Source: Strigops habroptila
Taxonomy: Eukaryota; Chordata; Aves; Psittaciformes; Psittacidae
NCBI RefSeq assembly: GCF_004027225.2
Contig: NC_044288.2
Location: 5,755,719-5,819,718 of the forward strand
Direction: 5' to 3'
DNA: 64,000 bases
The notes beneath the pieces were generated by a model, which saw only the letters and a list, made by a program, of their open reading frames with translations, was not told the DNA's origin and searched no databases. How positions within the stretch are numbered: position 1 is the stretch's first letter; every line of letters begins with the position of its first letter. The translations under genes were made by a program, and so were the position numbers. Positions 1 to 12,738 of this stretch are shown piece by piece.

Positions 1-317
1 ATACCTGAGATAAGATCAGCCCATCTGCGGCCGGACACGGGGTGTTGCAGCCCAGGGCTGGGGTGCGCGGGGCCGAGAGCTGGCTGTGCTGGAGGGATCC
101 CACCGGAGCACCTCATCCCTGTGCTTTCCCAAGCGCTGAGCCCGGGTCAGCAGTGTCAGCACCGCAGAAGGGCTCTGACAGCAAAAGCACATTTTGCTCC
201 AGGAAGCACTGGTGACGGTGGCTGGTCACAGTGACGGTGGCAGCACGGCTCCTCCAGCCCCCCTCATCCCAACAAGCTGCTGTCTCCATCCCAGGTGATG
301 CCAAAGCCACGGAGACC
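1..317 (+). other. CSF3R: CSF3R 5' flank and leader
   Basis: No coding exon is visible here. A 3' splice site ends at 294 (pyrimidine-rich tract then CAG), so the coding first exon begins at 295 and any non-coding leader exon lies further upstream, possibly outside the window. An out-of-frame ATG at 298 precedes the CSF3R start at 318. Confidence 0.5.
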
Positions 318-3300
318 ATGGCCAGGCGCAGTGCCAGGACACTATTCCTGCTGCAGCTCTCCCTGCTCCTGCTCCTGCTCCTGCACCTGGGTGGTGAGTG
401 GGACCTGCCCCATCCCGTGCACCCAGTGCCACCCTGCCTGCTGCTCTGGGCGGCAGGAACGCCGGCGCCATGGCGGGTGCTGGCAGGATGGGGCCTGGCG
501 TGTGCCATGAGGCTTGCCCAACGCCCGGCTCTTCCTCTCCAGTGGCTGGGGGCCCGTCTAAGGGAAGAGGTGCTCGTCCCTCTGTCCTGGCTGGGTGTTG
601 AGGGGCTGAGCTGGCTCCACCGCAGCCGTGCCCTGGATGTGATGTGTTTTTCCTGCTTTCAGGGACCATGGGCTGTGCTTTGGTGGCCGTGGGCTCCCCC
701 ATTGTGCCCCTGGGCTCAGCCGTCACCGCATCCTGCACCATCCAGAGTAAGCTGTGCCGCGGCTTGGAGCAGGAGAAGGTCCGGATCACATGGATGCTGG
801 ACAATGAGCCCATAGCTGGGCAACAGGGCCAGGGCCCAGGGGACACGGAGGTGTCCAACCTCACCCTGCCCCAGTTCAACCGCACGCAGGCCAAGCTGTG
901 GTGCTGGGTGGAGTGGAACGGGACCAAGCAGCGTGTCGGCATGGCCGAGATCAGAGCGGGCTGTAAGTGAGCAGGGCAGAGCTGCTGGGGCAGGAGCAGC
1001 ACCCGGGGCTGTTTTGGGGCTGTGTCCCAGTGTGCCAGTGCCCAGCGGGCAGGCTGCAGGGCAGGGGAGATTTGGGGAGCCCTGGTGTGGCAGTGCCGGG
1101 CACAGAGGGGGCTGCATCTCCACACGGGTGTTTTGCTCCGGCTCTTTCCTGGCCCCTCTCTCCCAGATCCACCTTCAAAGCCCTTCAACCTCAGCTGCAC
1201 CCTGAACCTCAGCGACTACGGGCTGACGTGCCAGTGGGAGCCGGGGGCCGACAGCCACCTCCCCACCAGTGTTGTGCTGAAGTGTGCTGGGTGAGCCTCG
1301 GGGGGTGACACCGTCCCCAGTGCCTGCTCCCCCACCACCTCTCCCGACCCTCACCCCATGGCAAGCCTTGTCCTGCGCCGGAGGGACCCCCGAGCCCTCT
1401 CCTCTCGCTGCCGCAGGAGCAGAGCCCCGGCGGTGACAGGCTGCACCCCGCAAGGCGGCCGCAGCCGCTGCACGGTGCCGCGCCGGCTGCTGCAGCTCTA
1501 CCGGCACATGGAGATCTGGGTGTCCGCCACCAACACCCTGGGCACGGCCGAGTCGGAGCATCTCTGCATCGACCCCATGGATGTCGGTGAGTGGCAGCCG
1601 GAGCCGCCTCGGCAGAGGTCAGGGGCCAGGGAAGCTCATGAGCATGGAGAGAGGGGTATGAGAGTGTCATTAAAGCACGTCAGGCGTTCAGGTCATCTTT
1701 ACGGGCAGGTTCCCATGATAAATGGCTTGCCGGGATGAATAGGTGCCAAAGCTGTATTACAGACTGAGCAGCGTGTGCTGGCGGGTTCTGAGCCGCCAGT
1801 TGACCTGCTGCACTCGACAACTCTCTCCAACAATTGATTACCCATTTATTCAGGAGGTCTATTAATAATGTATTCAGCTCCTCTCAACTATTCATAAAAG
1901 GAACCTTCCCAGATGGTGCGACTCGTCCTCGCTGCTCTGGACCTGGGGAAGGGCTGCCCATGAACCAGCTGAACCTTCCCGTGGCTGTGCTGGCCTCTTG
2001 CCCCCGGGGCAGACCCAAATGTGCAGATTTCCTGGCCGTGTACCAGAACCTGGGTCCCACAGGATCTGTTTTCCCTGTGTAGGCATTAAGGCTGCAGAGC
2101 AGCGGCAGTGCTGTGCTCCCTGGCATCACCCCGTGTCCTGGGCAGGGGCACACCCCCTGCCATCAGCCATTCTCCTAAGTATTTTGGGGTGGTTTCTCCC
2201 CATCCCTCACCTTGGGCAGGCCAGCACCAAGGTGTAGCTCGTGCCATTAACACCAGCCACATGCAAGGCCATGGTCCCAGTGTGGCAGCTCTCCAGCTCT
2301 GCCCCCTGCTCCTCCTTCAGCCAAGCTGGACCCGCCAGCCCTGCAGAGCATCCAGTCCATCCCCTTCCAGACCGACTGCATCGCCCTGACGTGGGAGGTG
2401 GCGCGGAGCAACGCGCACATGGAGCTGCAGTGTGAGCTGCGCTACCGGACACCCGCGGACACTGCCTGGGCTCTGGTGAGTGACCCGGAGCCAGGACCCT
2501 CCCTCTGCTCCAGGCTCTGCCAGGTTGCCCGCAGTGGCAGCAGCAGGGTGCCCGCATGGAAGGGGGATCACAAGGTGCCCCTGCACCCATGCTGAGACCG
2601 GACGCGCAGGTCTGTGCTCAAGGCAGGAGCCACCACAGCTCTTTCTCTGGCTGCCACCAGGTCACCAACATCATCGGCCACGCTGGCACCACGCAGTGCT
2701 GCGGCTTCCTCTTCGGCACTCAGTACCACTTCCAGATGCGGTGCCGGCGGAGCTTGGCACAGGGCTACTGGAGCGAGTGGAGCCTGGGCAGGAATTACAC
2801 CACCCATGAGAAAGGTGGGTGCGGGGTCACTGGGGATCCCCTCTGCCTGGCCAGGCAGTGCAGCCACGGTGGCACAGCCACGCTCACCCTGCTCAGCTCC
2901 CTGCCTGTCCTCCTCCTGTCGCAGCCCCCACAGGGAAGCTGGATGCGTGGTGGAGCACTCGGCCAGCCGGGCCGGGCAAGGGGCTGGAGGTGCAGCTCTG
3001 CTGGAAGGTGAGCATGGAGGGGAGGGGGGCATGGGGCAACTGGGGCATCACCCTGGGGTCCAAGCACCCCCATGGGCGCCGAGCATCCCTATGGACACTG
3101 AGCACCCCCATGGGCACCGAGCATCCCTGCGGGTACCAAGCATCCCCATGGGCACTGAGCATCCCCACACCCCCTTCCTGTGCCCAGGCCCCGCGGCGGC
3201 AGGAGGCAAACGGGCAAGTGCTGGGGTACCACGTCACCCTGAGCCCCAGGAGGAGGGGCAGGGACCCCGCCTTGGTCTGCAACACCACCCACACCCACTG

Positions 3301-5890
3301 CAACTTCTCGGCACCCTCGGGGACCAGGAGGGTCTATCTCTCAGCCTACAACGCCGCTGGCGAGGGGGCAGCGACCGAGGTTGTCCTACTGGAGAGGAAA
3401 GGTGAGAGCAGTGCACCAAAACCTCCGCACCCTCCCAAGGCTCTGCTTCTCCCCCAGCAGCTCCGGGAGCTCTCAAACTGGGCGCTGCTCCCTTGCCCCA
3501 TGGTGGGGGAAACACCCCCTGGGTGTGCAACCGTGGGGCTCCCAAGCAGGCAGCAGGGATGCTCCCCTCTCCTATCACCCCGGCTGGTTGTCCCCATGCA
3601 GGTCAGCCCCTGGCCGGGCTCCGGGCTGTGCCCGGGGGTGAGCGCAGCCTCTGGGTGCACTGGGAGCCACCGCCGGTGCCAGTGGCCACGTACATCCTGG
3701 AGTGGCAGCGGGTGCCCTCGGAGCCCGGGCACTGCAGCGCCTGCTGGCAGATGGAGCGTGATGGGGCTGCCACCACAGCCCTCATCCAGGGTAAGCCGGG
3801 GGGTCCGGGCCCTCCTGCTGGGCTGTGCAGGGGTGGGGTACCAGGGCCTGGCACCCCTCTTGACCGCCCAGGGACCAAACCCTGCCCTGAACCCACCGCA
3901 CACCCTCCCTGCTGCCTCTGGATCCACTCCCGGGTACGGCACAGGGCAGCGGGCTGGTGCCATGGGGCAGGGGCAGGACAACCAGGGGTTCAGGGCAGCC
4001 CCAGCCCCACATTCCTGCCCCCCCCCCCGCTCTCCATTGCAGATGGCATTGAGCCTTTCCAGCGGTACAACATCTCGGTGTACCCCCTCTACAGGGATGC
4101 CATAGGGGTGCCCGTCCACGCCGCAGCCTACTCCAAGCAGAAGGGTACGTGAGCTCCCAGCAGCTGCCCTCGGGGCCCCAAGGGGCTCACCCCACACCGC
4201 GGAGCCTTTGCCTTTCCAAAGGGAGAGACAGCCTTTCCCCACGCACCCCTAATGCAGGGGCTCTGCAGCAGAGCTCAGCCCACGGGGCTGGATCTTGGCT
4301 CGTCCCTGAAGCTGCTCTCTGCCACCCAGAGCCCCAGTCACTTGTCCTGCTCCGTTTCAGCACCGTCCTATGCCCCGAAGCTCCACTTGAAGAGCATCAG
4401 CAAGTCCAGCGCTGAGCTGTGCTGGGACCCGCTGCCCGTGGAGATGCAGAATGGCTTTATCACCGCTTACACCATCTTCTGGGCCAACAGCACCATGGAC
4501 ATGTCCAGTGAGTCCTGCCTCGCACCCCTGTCCTGCCCTCCATCCCTCCTCAAGGATATGAGCAGATTCTGCCCTTGCCAGAGAGGCTTGGGGGTGTGTG
4601 GGTCCCATACGCACCACCAAGGGACCGAGCAGTCCCCCCCCCATGCCAACAGCCCCCCATTTCCCCAGGTGCCACTGTGAATCCCTCTCTCAGTTCCTTC
4701 GTCATCCGGGAGCTGAAGCCATCGACGCTGTACAAAGTGCACATCATGGCATCCACAGCTGCCGGCGGCACCAACGGCACCAGCCTGACCCTGGTGACCA
4801 CAGCGCTAGGTGAGGGGTGCAGGGATGGAGGGGACCTGCCAGACCCTGGGTCCTGCCCCAGCCCCATGGCACAGCTCATGGCACGGCATGGCCGGAGGTG
4901 CCCCACACAGCTCCTCTCCCTGCCCACCTTCCAGATGACACCGAAATCCAGTTCCTCTTCCTGACCCTTGGGCTGGTCTTTATCCTGCTCATCCTTTCGC
5001 TCATCTGCTTCCAGAAGAAGGGGCGGTGAGTACTGAGAGCTGTCAAGGGCTGGATCAGCCCCGCACTGGGAGTCCCTGTCCCCAGTCCCTGTCCCTGGAG
5101 GGACAGGGTGGACAGGAGGAGCAGGAGCATCCCTCCATGAGCTTGGCAGCAGCAAGGCAGGCCCCAAGGCCACCAGTTCCAGGCTTCCCCCCACTGACCC
5201 CGTTGTCCTGTGGCCCCCAGGGTGAAGCAGCAGTTCTGGCCCAGCGTCCCGGACCCGGCCAACAGCAGCCTGGGCAAGTGGGTTCCAGCGGAGCTGCAGC
5301 AGGTGAGACCCGGGCGGCTGCTCCCCCCCGGTGCCCTGCTCCCCACTTGGCGCAGGGGGGAATAGAGGGGCAGAGGAGGGGCTGCAGCGTGTGAACAGGC
5401 TGGGACCATTCGCTCTCTGTCCCCCCAGGAGCCTCTGCAGGTCCCCGGCGTGAAGGAGCCCGGCCTGGCCACCATTTCCACCGTCACGGTGCTGGAACGG
5501 GCGGCGGGGAAGCCACCATCTGCCTGGGGCAAGGAGCCAGGCGCTGAGCCCACCGTGCCCCAGGAGGACCGGGGCACCCCGTGCCGTGGCTGGGCCGCAG
5601 CGGAGCCGTGCCGGGAGCGGGGCGGGAGCGGGGAGCCGGTGCAGTACGCGCGGGTGATGGGCAGCGGGTACAAGGGGCAGCAGCACGGCCGGCCCCGCTT
5701 GTACCTGCGCTCCAGCTCCACGCAGCCCCTGCTCCTCGACCCCAGCCCCAGCCCGCTGCCCTACGAGAACCTGTGGCTGGGCTGCCCGGGGGACGGCGGC
5801 TGCCCCGAGGAGCTGCCCGCCACCTTCCCGCTGCTGCAGGGGCTCCGCATCAGCGGCGCCGAGGAGCTGCACGACTGCCGGGCGGCTTAG
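318..5890 (+). CDS. CSF3R: Granulocyte colony-stimulating factor receptor, 15 coding exons, 829 aa
   Basis: Class I cytokine receptor for G-CSF at the plasma membrane, acting through JAK/STAT in granulocyte production. Coding exons: 318-393, 663-962, 1167-1290, 1417-1586, 2321-2475, 2661-2814, 2925-3007, 3188-3401, 3602-3790, 4043-4144, 4361-4507, 4669-4809, 4935-5025, 5221-5302, 5429-5890; every junction is GT/AG and in phase. The protein has a Leu-rich signal peptide (1-25), an Ig-like domain (26-125), a cytokine-receptor homology region ending in WSEWS (312-316), three further fibronectin-III domains, a membrane span (about 623-645) and a Box 1 motif starting FWPSVPDP (654-661). Four tail tyrosines lie at 749, 757, 768 and 788, the last in YENL, a Grb2-type motif also present in human. 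Length is close to human (836 aa as I recall). Next gene MRPS15 starts under 300 bp downstream. Confidence 0.95.
3067..3170 (+). repeat. Short tandem repeat, about 21-bp unit, CSF3R intron 7
   Basis: About five imperfect copies of a unit reading roughly GAGCATCCCCATGGGCACT. It lies wholly between the exons ending at 3007 and starting at 3188 and has no evident function. Confidence 0.7.
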
Positions 5891-5946
5891 GGCTGCGCTA
5901 CCGGGGACAGCGCTGTGTGCGTGCCCTCCTGTCCCCTCCCTGCTGC

Positions 5947-5952
5947 AATAAA
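5947..5952 (+). terminator. CSF3R: Poly(A) signal AATAAA of CSF3R
   Basis: AATAAA lies 57 bp after the CSF3R stop codon, which implies a very short 3'UTR. The MRPS15 CpG-rich promoter begins directly after it. Confidence 0.85.
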
Positions 5953-6130
5953 CGGGGACGCGCTGAGAACGGCCCGGAACGTCTCTGCGGCGGGACGAGC
6001 CCGGAGCGGCCCCGGGGGCGCGGAGCCTCCGCCGGGGCTCGGGGGTGCCCGACGCGGGTGTCCCGCCCATCGACGCGCTCGGCGCTCGGCCCCTTCGCCG
6101 TGGCTCGGCGCTCGGTTGTGGTGCCTGGGC

Positions 6131-6141
6131 AAGATGGCGGC
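6131..6141 (+). promoter_or_regulatory. YY1-type site in the MRPS15 promoter, with overlapping short uORF
   Basis: AAGATGGCGGC matches the YY1 motif common just downstream of the start site of ribosomal and mitochondrial genes. Its ATG (6134) opens a 9-codon frame ending TGA at 6161-6163, just before the MRPS15 start at 6174. The setting is CpG-rich (about 5950-6560). Confidence 0.6.
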
Positions 6142-6173
6142 GCCCATGTCGGCGGGGCCGTGACGGGCGGGCC

Positions 6174-9100
6174 ATGCTGGCGCTGCGGACGGTGCTGGGC
6201 CGCTGCCTGGCGGGGCCGGCCCGCGGCGGGGCCGGTGAGGCGTGCGGGAAGGCCGCTGGCAGCGGGGCAACAGGAGGCCAGGGCCGAGGATGGGCGGGAA
6301 GGGGCGGTCTCGGGGTCGGGGTGGCTTAGGATGGAGGGGAAGGAGCCTGAGGCAGCCCTGGGAGGGGATGGGAGGCTGCTGCGGAGGAAAGAGTGGAGGA
6401 GCCGGGCCGGGGGCTGCCCGCTGATCCTGCCCAGCGCAGCGGGGACCTGCTGGAGCAGCCCCGGCAGCCCCAAAGCTGGAGATCCCCAAGGTGAAGCCGC
6501 CGGGAGCGGGGCCAAGGTGCGGGCTGGAGTCCTGCGGGGCTTCCGCACATGCTGTGACCGCAGCGGGAGCGGGCGGTGGCGTGCGGAGCCCTGCGCTCCG
6601 TGCCTGCGCTGGTGCCTCACGGATCCAGAGCTGCGCTCATGGGCTCGTCAGCCCGTCCCGTTTGCAGGCGGGTCCATGGGCAAGCAAAGTCTGTACTTGA
6701 AGACGTGTTTGGGGCGCAGGAGCAGGTATTGATTCCAGTGGCAGCGGCCTTGAAGGAGCAGTTGGAGGAGTTTGTCCTTGAAAGGTTAAAGAACGTCTCA
6801 ATTCAGGCTGTGGATGAGTATTCTCACCTGTAGCAAGCTGCGCTGCTCAAAGGCTGTCTCTAGGTCTCGCTGCTTCTGCACTCTGGGTTAGTCCAGAGCA
6901 GCCCCTAACTCACAGAAGGAATTACTTGAGTTAGTTCATCAGCTGGACACGGTGTAGCTGGGAAGCCCTCACACTCCGCTTGGTGTCCATAATCTCTTCC
7001 TGCTGCTCTGTTCTCATAATTTGGGTTCAGATCACCCTGAAGCAGCACAGCTTCACCCGTTTCTTTTAGCACCCATGTGAGAAGCACACTGAACTGTTCA
7101 CACTCCTCTGGGACAATAGACCTGGCTGGCCACTAATCACTTTGGAGTCTTAAGTGCTCTGACCAGTTTTCCAGTACAGACTGAGCAGTGTTTAATGTGT
7201 ACATAGCTAAAAAAGCACATGAGTGTGATAAATCTTTGTTTTCTCCCATCAAGCTTGCAGCCCCCTTATTCAGCCAGCCAGATGTTACGCCAGACCTGTG
7301 AGAAAAAGAATGAAAGGTATGTCAAGATTAGAAGTTAGCCAAAATCCAGCAGCTCATAAATGGGGGGAGATCAGTAATTGCCATTAGCAGGAGATCACTG
7401 GTCTCAGTGGACTGTACATGTTGTAAACCCAGGGTGCTGAAGGCAAGAGGCTGCACCCAATTTATTCACTCAATTCCTTCCATCTCAGCTCGATCTCTTA
7501 AGTTCTTCCTTCTAATTTGGAGCATACAGTCTCTTTTCTTTGCAACCTGTTTCCTCTGCTCTAGTTTGCAAGTATGTTCAGAGCTCTGACTTTGTACTGC
7601 TCTTCCTCAAATGTTAATCTTTTCTTTGTAGACATCCCCAGCCATTTGGATGACCTTCCTCCCACAATGCTGAAGAAAGGTTATACCGATGTCCCGATAG
7701 TAAATAGGTATGATACAGGGAGAGGGAAGGACTGTTCTCTTCAGAGATTTGTATCTTATACAGGGCACAACCACACTATGTGGAAGCTGTCACCTGCTTG
7801 GTAATTAATCAGTGCTCTGTGGTCACTGGTTTGCAATTTAGCACAGAAACTGCAGAGTCATTTTGAAAGTCGAATTTGCAAAAGCAATCACGGATGAGGG
7901 TTGTTTAAGGGGGTGGTTTTATTAATGCAAGATTAAGTGCTGGTTGCCCACATCTTCTGTGGACTTTGTAGTGCGTAGAAAAGAGAAATAATATTGAAAC
8001 ACTAGAAATAATCGTCTTAGAAGTAATCTGTGCCTGTCTTGAACTCAGGTGCTGGAGGGTGTGTAGTTAAACAACTCAAAAGGAGTGGCAGCTGCTGAAA
8101 CCTGGACGTGGAGTTGAGCGGGTTTAAGCTTCGGTTCCAGCTCTGCTCATGTGTGGTGCAGGGAGAGCCCCCAGTGGCGTTTCTGAGACTTTCACAGATC
8201 TTTAAAGGAGCTGGTCTTGAAATCATTTTGCCCTTGTGTGCTTACTTGGGGTTGAGCTTCCGCACCCACTTTGCACGTCACGTTTCTGGAATTGATGAGA
8301 CTTCATCGTTATTTGAAATAACTGTGCTTCCCAGAGCAGCAAAACTCCTCCGTGTTCTGTGATCCACGCTGTGATTTCCCCTGGGAATGCCAGAACCAGT
8401 TTATACTTGACAGGCTGGGGAGGGGAGTTGCTGTAGATTTGCAGAGTAAATGAAGGTTGAGAAAAGATAACATGTTCTGAAAATCTAACCTCATTTCTGT
8501 AGTTAAATATGCTTCCTTTCTAGCTTATAAACTAATCTGCCACCTTCTTGCAGTGTGGATGATGTAGTGAAAAGGCTGTTGTCACTGGAAATGGCAAGCC
8601 AGGTTAGTCCCATTCTGCTTCCATCAAAAAACGTGGCAGATCTCGTGAGCACGTTTGTGTAAGACCTGTCTGTATTCTTAAATGCCCTTCACTGTTGCTC
8701 AGTGACTGCAAATCTGGGGCTGTTTAAATATGTGAGAGGGAAAAGCCTTGTATGCTCCTAAAATTGATCATGCAATCTTTATGATGATAATTACATACTA
8801 AAATGACAAGAAAATATTAGGCAGCCACAGGGGAGATGAGCTGTGTTACGTTACTGCTGAGGCCTGTGCTCTAGAAACCAGGGCACTGGAGAGCAGATGT
8901 GCTTCAAAGTGCTTTTACTTTTTGTGTGCCCAGAAAACAAAGTAAGTGAATTGTCAGGCAGCACAAAGATCTTGCCATTTCTTGCTGCTTAATACTTACG
9001 CTTAAAAGAGATGCAAAAAGGAAAGGCTGCTGCAATGTGAGCTCAGCCTCAGTTCTCTCCCACACTTGTGAGAGCAGCAGGGGCTCTTCAACACCCTCCT

Positions 9101-12100
9101 TCTGTAATCGTGGGGCGAAGGGTGTGCCTGGACTCTCGGTTTGAACAATGGCACTTGTGTGTTCTGCTGAGATGTTTTTGTGCTGCTTTGCTGCTGTACT
9201 GTCCTGCAAGCAGCAGGGCCTTTTTTTGCAGCTTTGTGATGGACGCTGAGCAAAGCTATTAATTACAAAGCCTTTATCCGAGCATTTGGGAAGAGAGCTG
9301 GGGTGTCTCAGACCTTTAGTGCTCCTGAGAAAGTGACAAGCTCTTTGCTGTTATCCACAGAAGGAGAAGATGAAAGTAAAGACACAGCAGCTGGTGGAGA
9401 AGGTCAGGAGGTCTCCCAACGACAATGGCTCTTTTGAGGTGCAAGGTAAGTTAAAAAAATAGAAGGATATTGTTGGCAGACGATACATCTCTGCTTTTAT
9501 TCAGCTGTTCCCACCCCAGCATTTCAAGTTTGCTGTGTCAGAGAGGAGAATTTCCTTCAGGAGAGCACCTGCAGTATGGCCTGGAGGGGGTTCAGGGTTT
9601 GGGAACATTGTGGAAGCAGTGCATGCACTCGCTGGCAGATGTGTGCTAGGGCACCTTCCAAATTCCTACTCCGTATCTACCCCCAGGGGTGGCATGTGCA
9701 TTATCCTGCTTGAGGTGCTAGTATGAGATGAAGCATCGCACTGAATTCATTACCAAAATGACCTACTAGATTTAGCTGGGGAACCCAAATTTCCCTCTGC
9801 ATCACAGAGCTCTGGCTGCCAGTGCAGGGATGGAGGCCACACTGCCTTTGACCAAGATGAACTCCTTACCATCCTTCAGCTCCTCAGGCTGCTATCAGCA
9901 TCTTTAGCCAGTGCCTGAAATCACAAAGAGCTGGCTGCTGCTTTTAGAAGGAGCCTTTAGTTTGTGTCTGTTCCTCCAAGCCAAGTGAAGTGAATGTAAA
10001 GTCACCAGTAATTGAGTGCAAGAGGCATTTTACAGGTGAAGTCATATGAGCTGTTGTTAAACTTTCATCCTCTAATTAAGCAGCTTCATGACAGTAATAG
10101 TTCTGACTTGGGTTGCGTAGTTGTATTTTGTGGTTGGTTTTGCTCTCATTTGGAGGGCTGTGTGGTGGTGTTTGCTGTGGTGCAGTGGGTCCTCAGCTGG
10201 TGGTTTGGAGGGAATGCAGGTGATCCTGTGTCACCCCAGGAAGCTGCTGCTGCTCTCACACGGCTTCTTACGTCTGTCCTTTACAGTTGCTAAGCTGACT
10301 GCCAAGATACGCACTTACGAGGAGCATCTTCAGACGCATCCCAAGGTAACTGTCAGAAGTCTGAGCCCACACGTCTGAGACAGCAGCTGCTCAGGTTGTT
10401 TCCTCAGTTCAGGAACAAAAGGATTTGGGGATTTCCTAAATCTGGAGATCAGATTTCCACAATCTGGGGATTGTGGCTTTCCTCAGAAGGTTTATAAAAT
10501 AGTTATAAGTGTTCCCTGGTGCCAGGCTGGAAAGCTGCTGGCTCAGTCACAGCTACATTCCCACCAACTGGGATGCAGAGCTTGTTCCTTTCTGTTACTG
10601 AATTGGTGGAAACAGCCGAGCAGATACTGTTGAGTGGAGTTTAGCTGAATTTATCCTTGCTGCAGGTGTGGCTTCACTGCTTAGCTTTCAGTGTAATTAA
10701 TGTTCCCACTTCAGCAGCTGTATTCTCTCTTAGTTCTGCCTATGAGAACGTTCAGCAGGCAGGACTGTGTTAGTGTCGAAACCACCACGGTCCTACCTAA
10801 AGCTGCCTGGGTTCAGAGCCCAAATTTGAAACATCACAGCTGTGAGTTTAGGAACAAGATATATTAAAGATTCTTTATGCAGTGCAAAAGGTGGGAAGTG
10901 GATTAATCAACTGTGCTTGAAAAAAGTCCATTTGTTAATCATAAAAGCTGGAAGGGTTAAAATGAGATAGAATTCAGTTTTAATAAGAAGCCAAAACTTG
11001 TACTAAATGTTTCAGCAGAAGAGACCTTTAGAAATTACTTGGATGAAGCCTGTTCCTTACACAGATTGAGGAAATTTCTCCCATGGGGGGTTGCCCTGAA
11101 TGGCTCTGGCTACACATACTCTCTTCCAAAGAACAACCCAAACAGTCAGAGCCAAGTCGTGTTTGATTTTCACATTTAAAAGGTGAATGCTTCTGTGTTA
11201 TTTCTGGAACAACACATTTCAGGGGGAAGCAGTGTTTTTAGCCTGTAGACCTTCACTTTGGCCTTTGCCTCCAAACCACTGTGGCTTTTGCTGCTGCATA
11301 CGAGTTGGAAACAGCCTTCAAGGCTGGGGGAGGAAGGTGAAGGTGCAGGCATAGAATGAAGAAAGCAATTTCAGTGGCAAGTAAATTAAATCTGCTCAGA
11401 TCTCCTTGTAGTGACCTAATGTGCTGCAATATCTGCCAAGAAAAATGGTTCTAAGATACTGTCCTTAACCTGATTGTTTCCTTTCAGCCATAATCAGGTC
11501 CGTTGTAAGTAATTTATTGGAACAGAGGAATAATCTGTCGGCAATCTTTGCAGGATAAAAGTAACCGCCGCCAGATGCTGATGGATATAGATCGCCGGAA
11601 GAAACTCCTGGGCTATCTGCGGCGTGCCCGCTATGATGCCTTTGAGAACACCTGCAAGCAGCTGAATATCGAGTACAGCCTGCCCCCTCCCTACTTCAGG
11701 AGGATCACCAAGCGCTGGCTGGTGAAGAAGGCTTTCTGTCAAAAGGTATGGAGCAGTCTGCAAAGCAAGCCACAAAGCTGGAGTGGGAAAAAGTCCCTTT
11801 GAGAAGGGCACAATTAAGACAGGGAAGACTGGTGGTTAAATCCTTTTAAAATCCACACTGCTTTGAATTTGAGGAGACAGTGATAATATCTGTAGAGAAA
11901 TGTGTAAGCTCAGCAAAGAGCTCCACAGTTATGCAGTGGGCAGCAACACTCATGCTGCAGATGTTGTGTGCTGGAGAATTTCAGGTTGTTTGCTCAGAAA
12001 TTTATGATTCGAGCCAGCTTTGTTTTCCAAGCCTGCTATTGGAACTAATACGTGAGACAACTCAATTTAGTGGCAGCTTTGGAACAGAAACACAGGTACA

Positions 12101-12534
12101 GCGTCTGCTCTCATTTAATCTGAGTACATCGGTGTAACTGCTGTGTGCAGTGTATCTCTGAGCAGAATTAAAAAGCTGGATGTGCCTTCTGTCTGTAAAT
12201 ACTGAGGTTTAGCCCAGTGCAATTACAACCAAAGGACAGGTAGCTAAACAGAATGCCTCCAAACGCTGCCCTGGGGACAGGGCTGGCTGGCATCGCAGAG
12301 GAGGTGCATGGGAAGGAGCGGATCTTGCTGCATAGCGTGCCTCCTGGCCTCTCCTCCAGAACCGGGATCCATCTCCCTTTCTTTCACCTCCTTCTGCTCC
12401 TCCCGCAGGTTTTTCAGGAGGTGCGGAAGCTGAAGGCGCCGGAGAGGCTGAAGCAGAGACAAGAGTGGCAAGCAAGAGCCAGAGCTGCGCGGGAGAAGGA
12501 GGCGCAGGCGCAGCAGGAGGGGACGCCGGTGTAG
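6174..12534 (+). CDS. MRPS15: Mitochondrial ribosomal protein uS15m, 8 exons, 236 aa
   Basis: Nuclear-encoded protein of the small subunit of the mitochondrial ribosome. Exons: 6174-6234, 7254-7316, 7632-7707, 8554-8602, 9361-9445, 10287-10345, 11554-11745, 12409-12534. The S15 core is split between exons 6 and 7 (residues about 112-195); recognisable stretches are KIRTYEEHL and IDRRKKLLGYLRR. The N-terminus (ALRTVLGRCL) suits a mitochondrial targeting peptide. Exon 2 has two nearby acceptors; only the upstream AG (7252-7253) keeps frame with exon 1, while the downstream one (7259-7260) hits a stop. The C-terminal tail is Arg/Lys/Gln-rich like the human tail. Human length is 257 aa as I recall, so this one is slightly shorter at both ends. 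Confidence is high for exons 3-8 and moderate for the exon 1/2 join. Confidence 0.92.
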
Positions 12535-12566
12535 CAGCACGTCGAAGCCGGTGCAGTCTCTTTAAC

Positions 12567-12572
12567 AATAAA
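12567..12572 (+). terminator. MRPS15: Poly(A) signal AATAAA of MRPS15
   Basis: AATAAA lies 33 bp after the MRPS15 stop codon. A minus-strand ATTAAA sits about 100 bp further on, consistent with two convergent genes. Confidence 0.85.
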
Positions 12573-12667
12573 TAACTACTGAAAGACCTAAAGCCCCTTT
12601 GCTTACGCGTGTGCGTGGTCTGCACCGTGCGGAGCGCCCAGAATGAGCAATTTAAGCAGTTTAGAAG

Positions 12668-12673
12668 TTTAAT
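12668..12673 (-). terminator. Candidate poly(A) signal ATTAAA of the small minus-strand gene
   Basis: The plus strand reads TTTAAT, so the minus strand carries ATTAAA 66 bp beyond the stop codon of the 108-codon model. This is the expected place for a short 3'UTR. Confidence 0.5.
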
Positions 12674-12738
12674 TTAAGGCTGATGTGCTGGCTTGTGTTG
12701 TGAGCAGTTCAGTCTGTGAGGGGAGTACCTGGGGGGCT

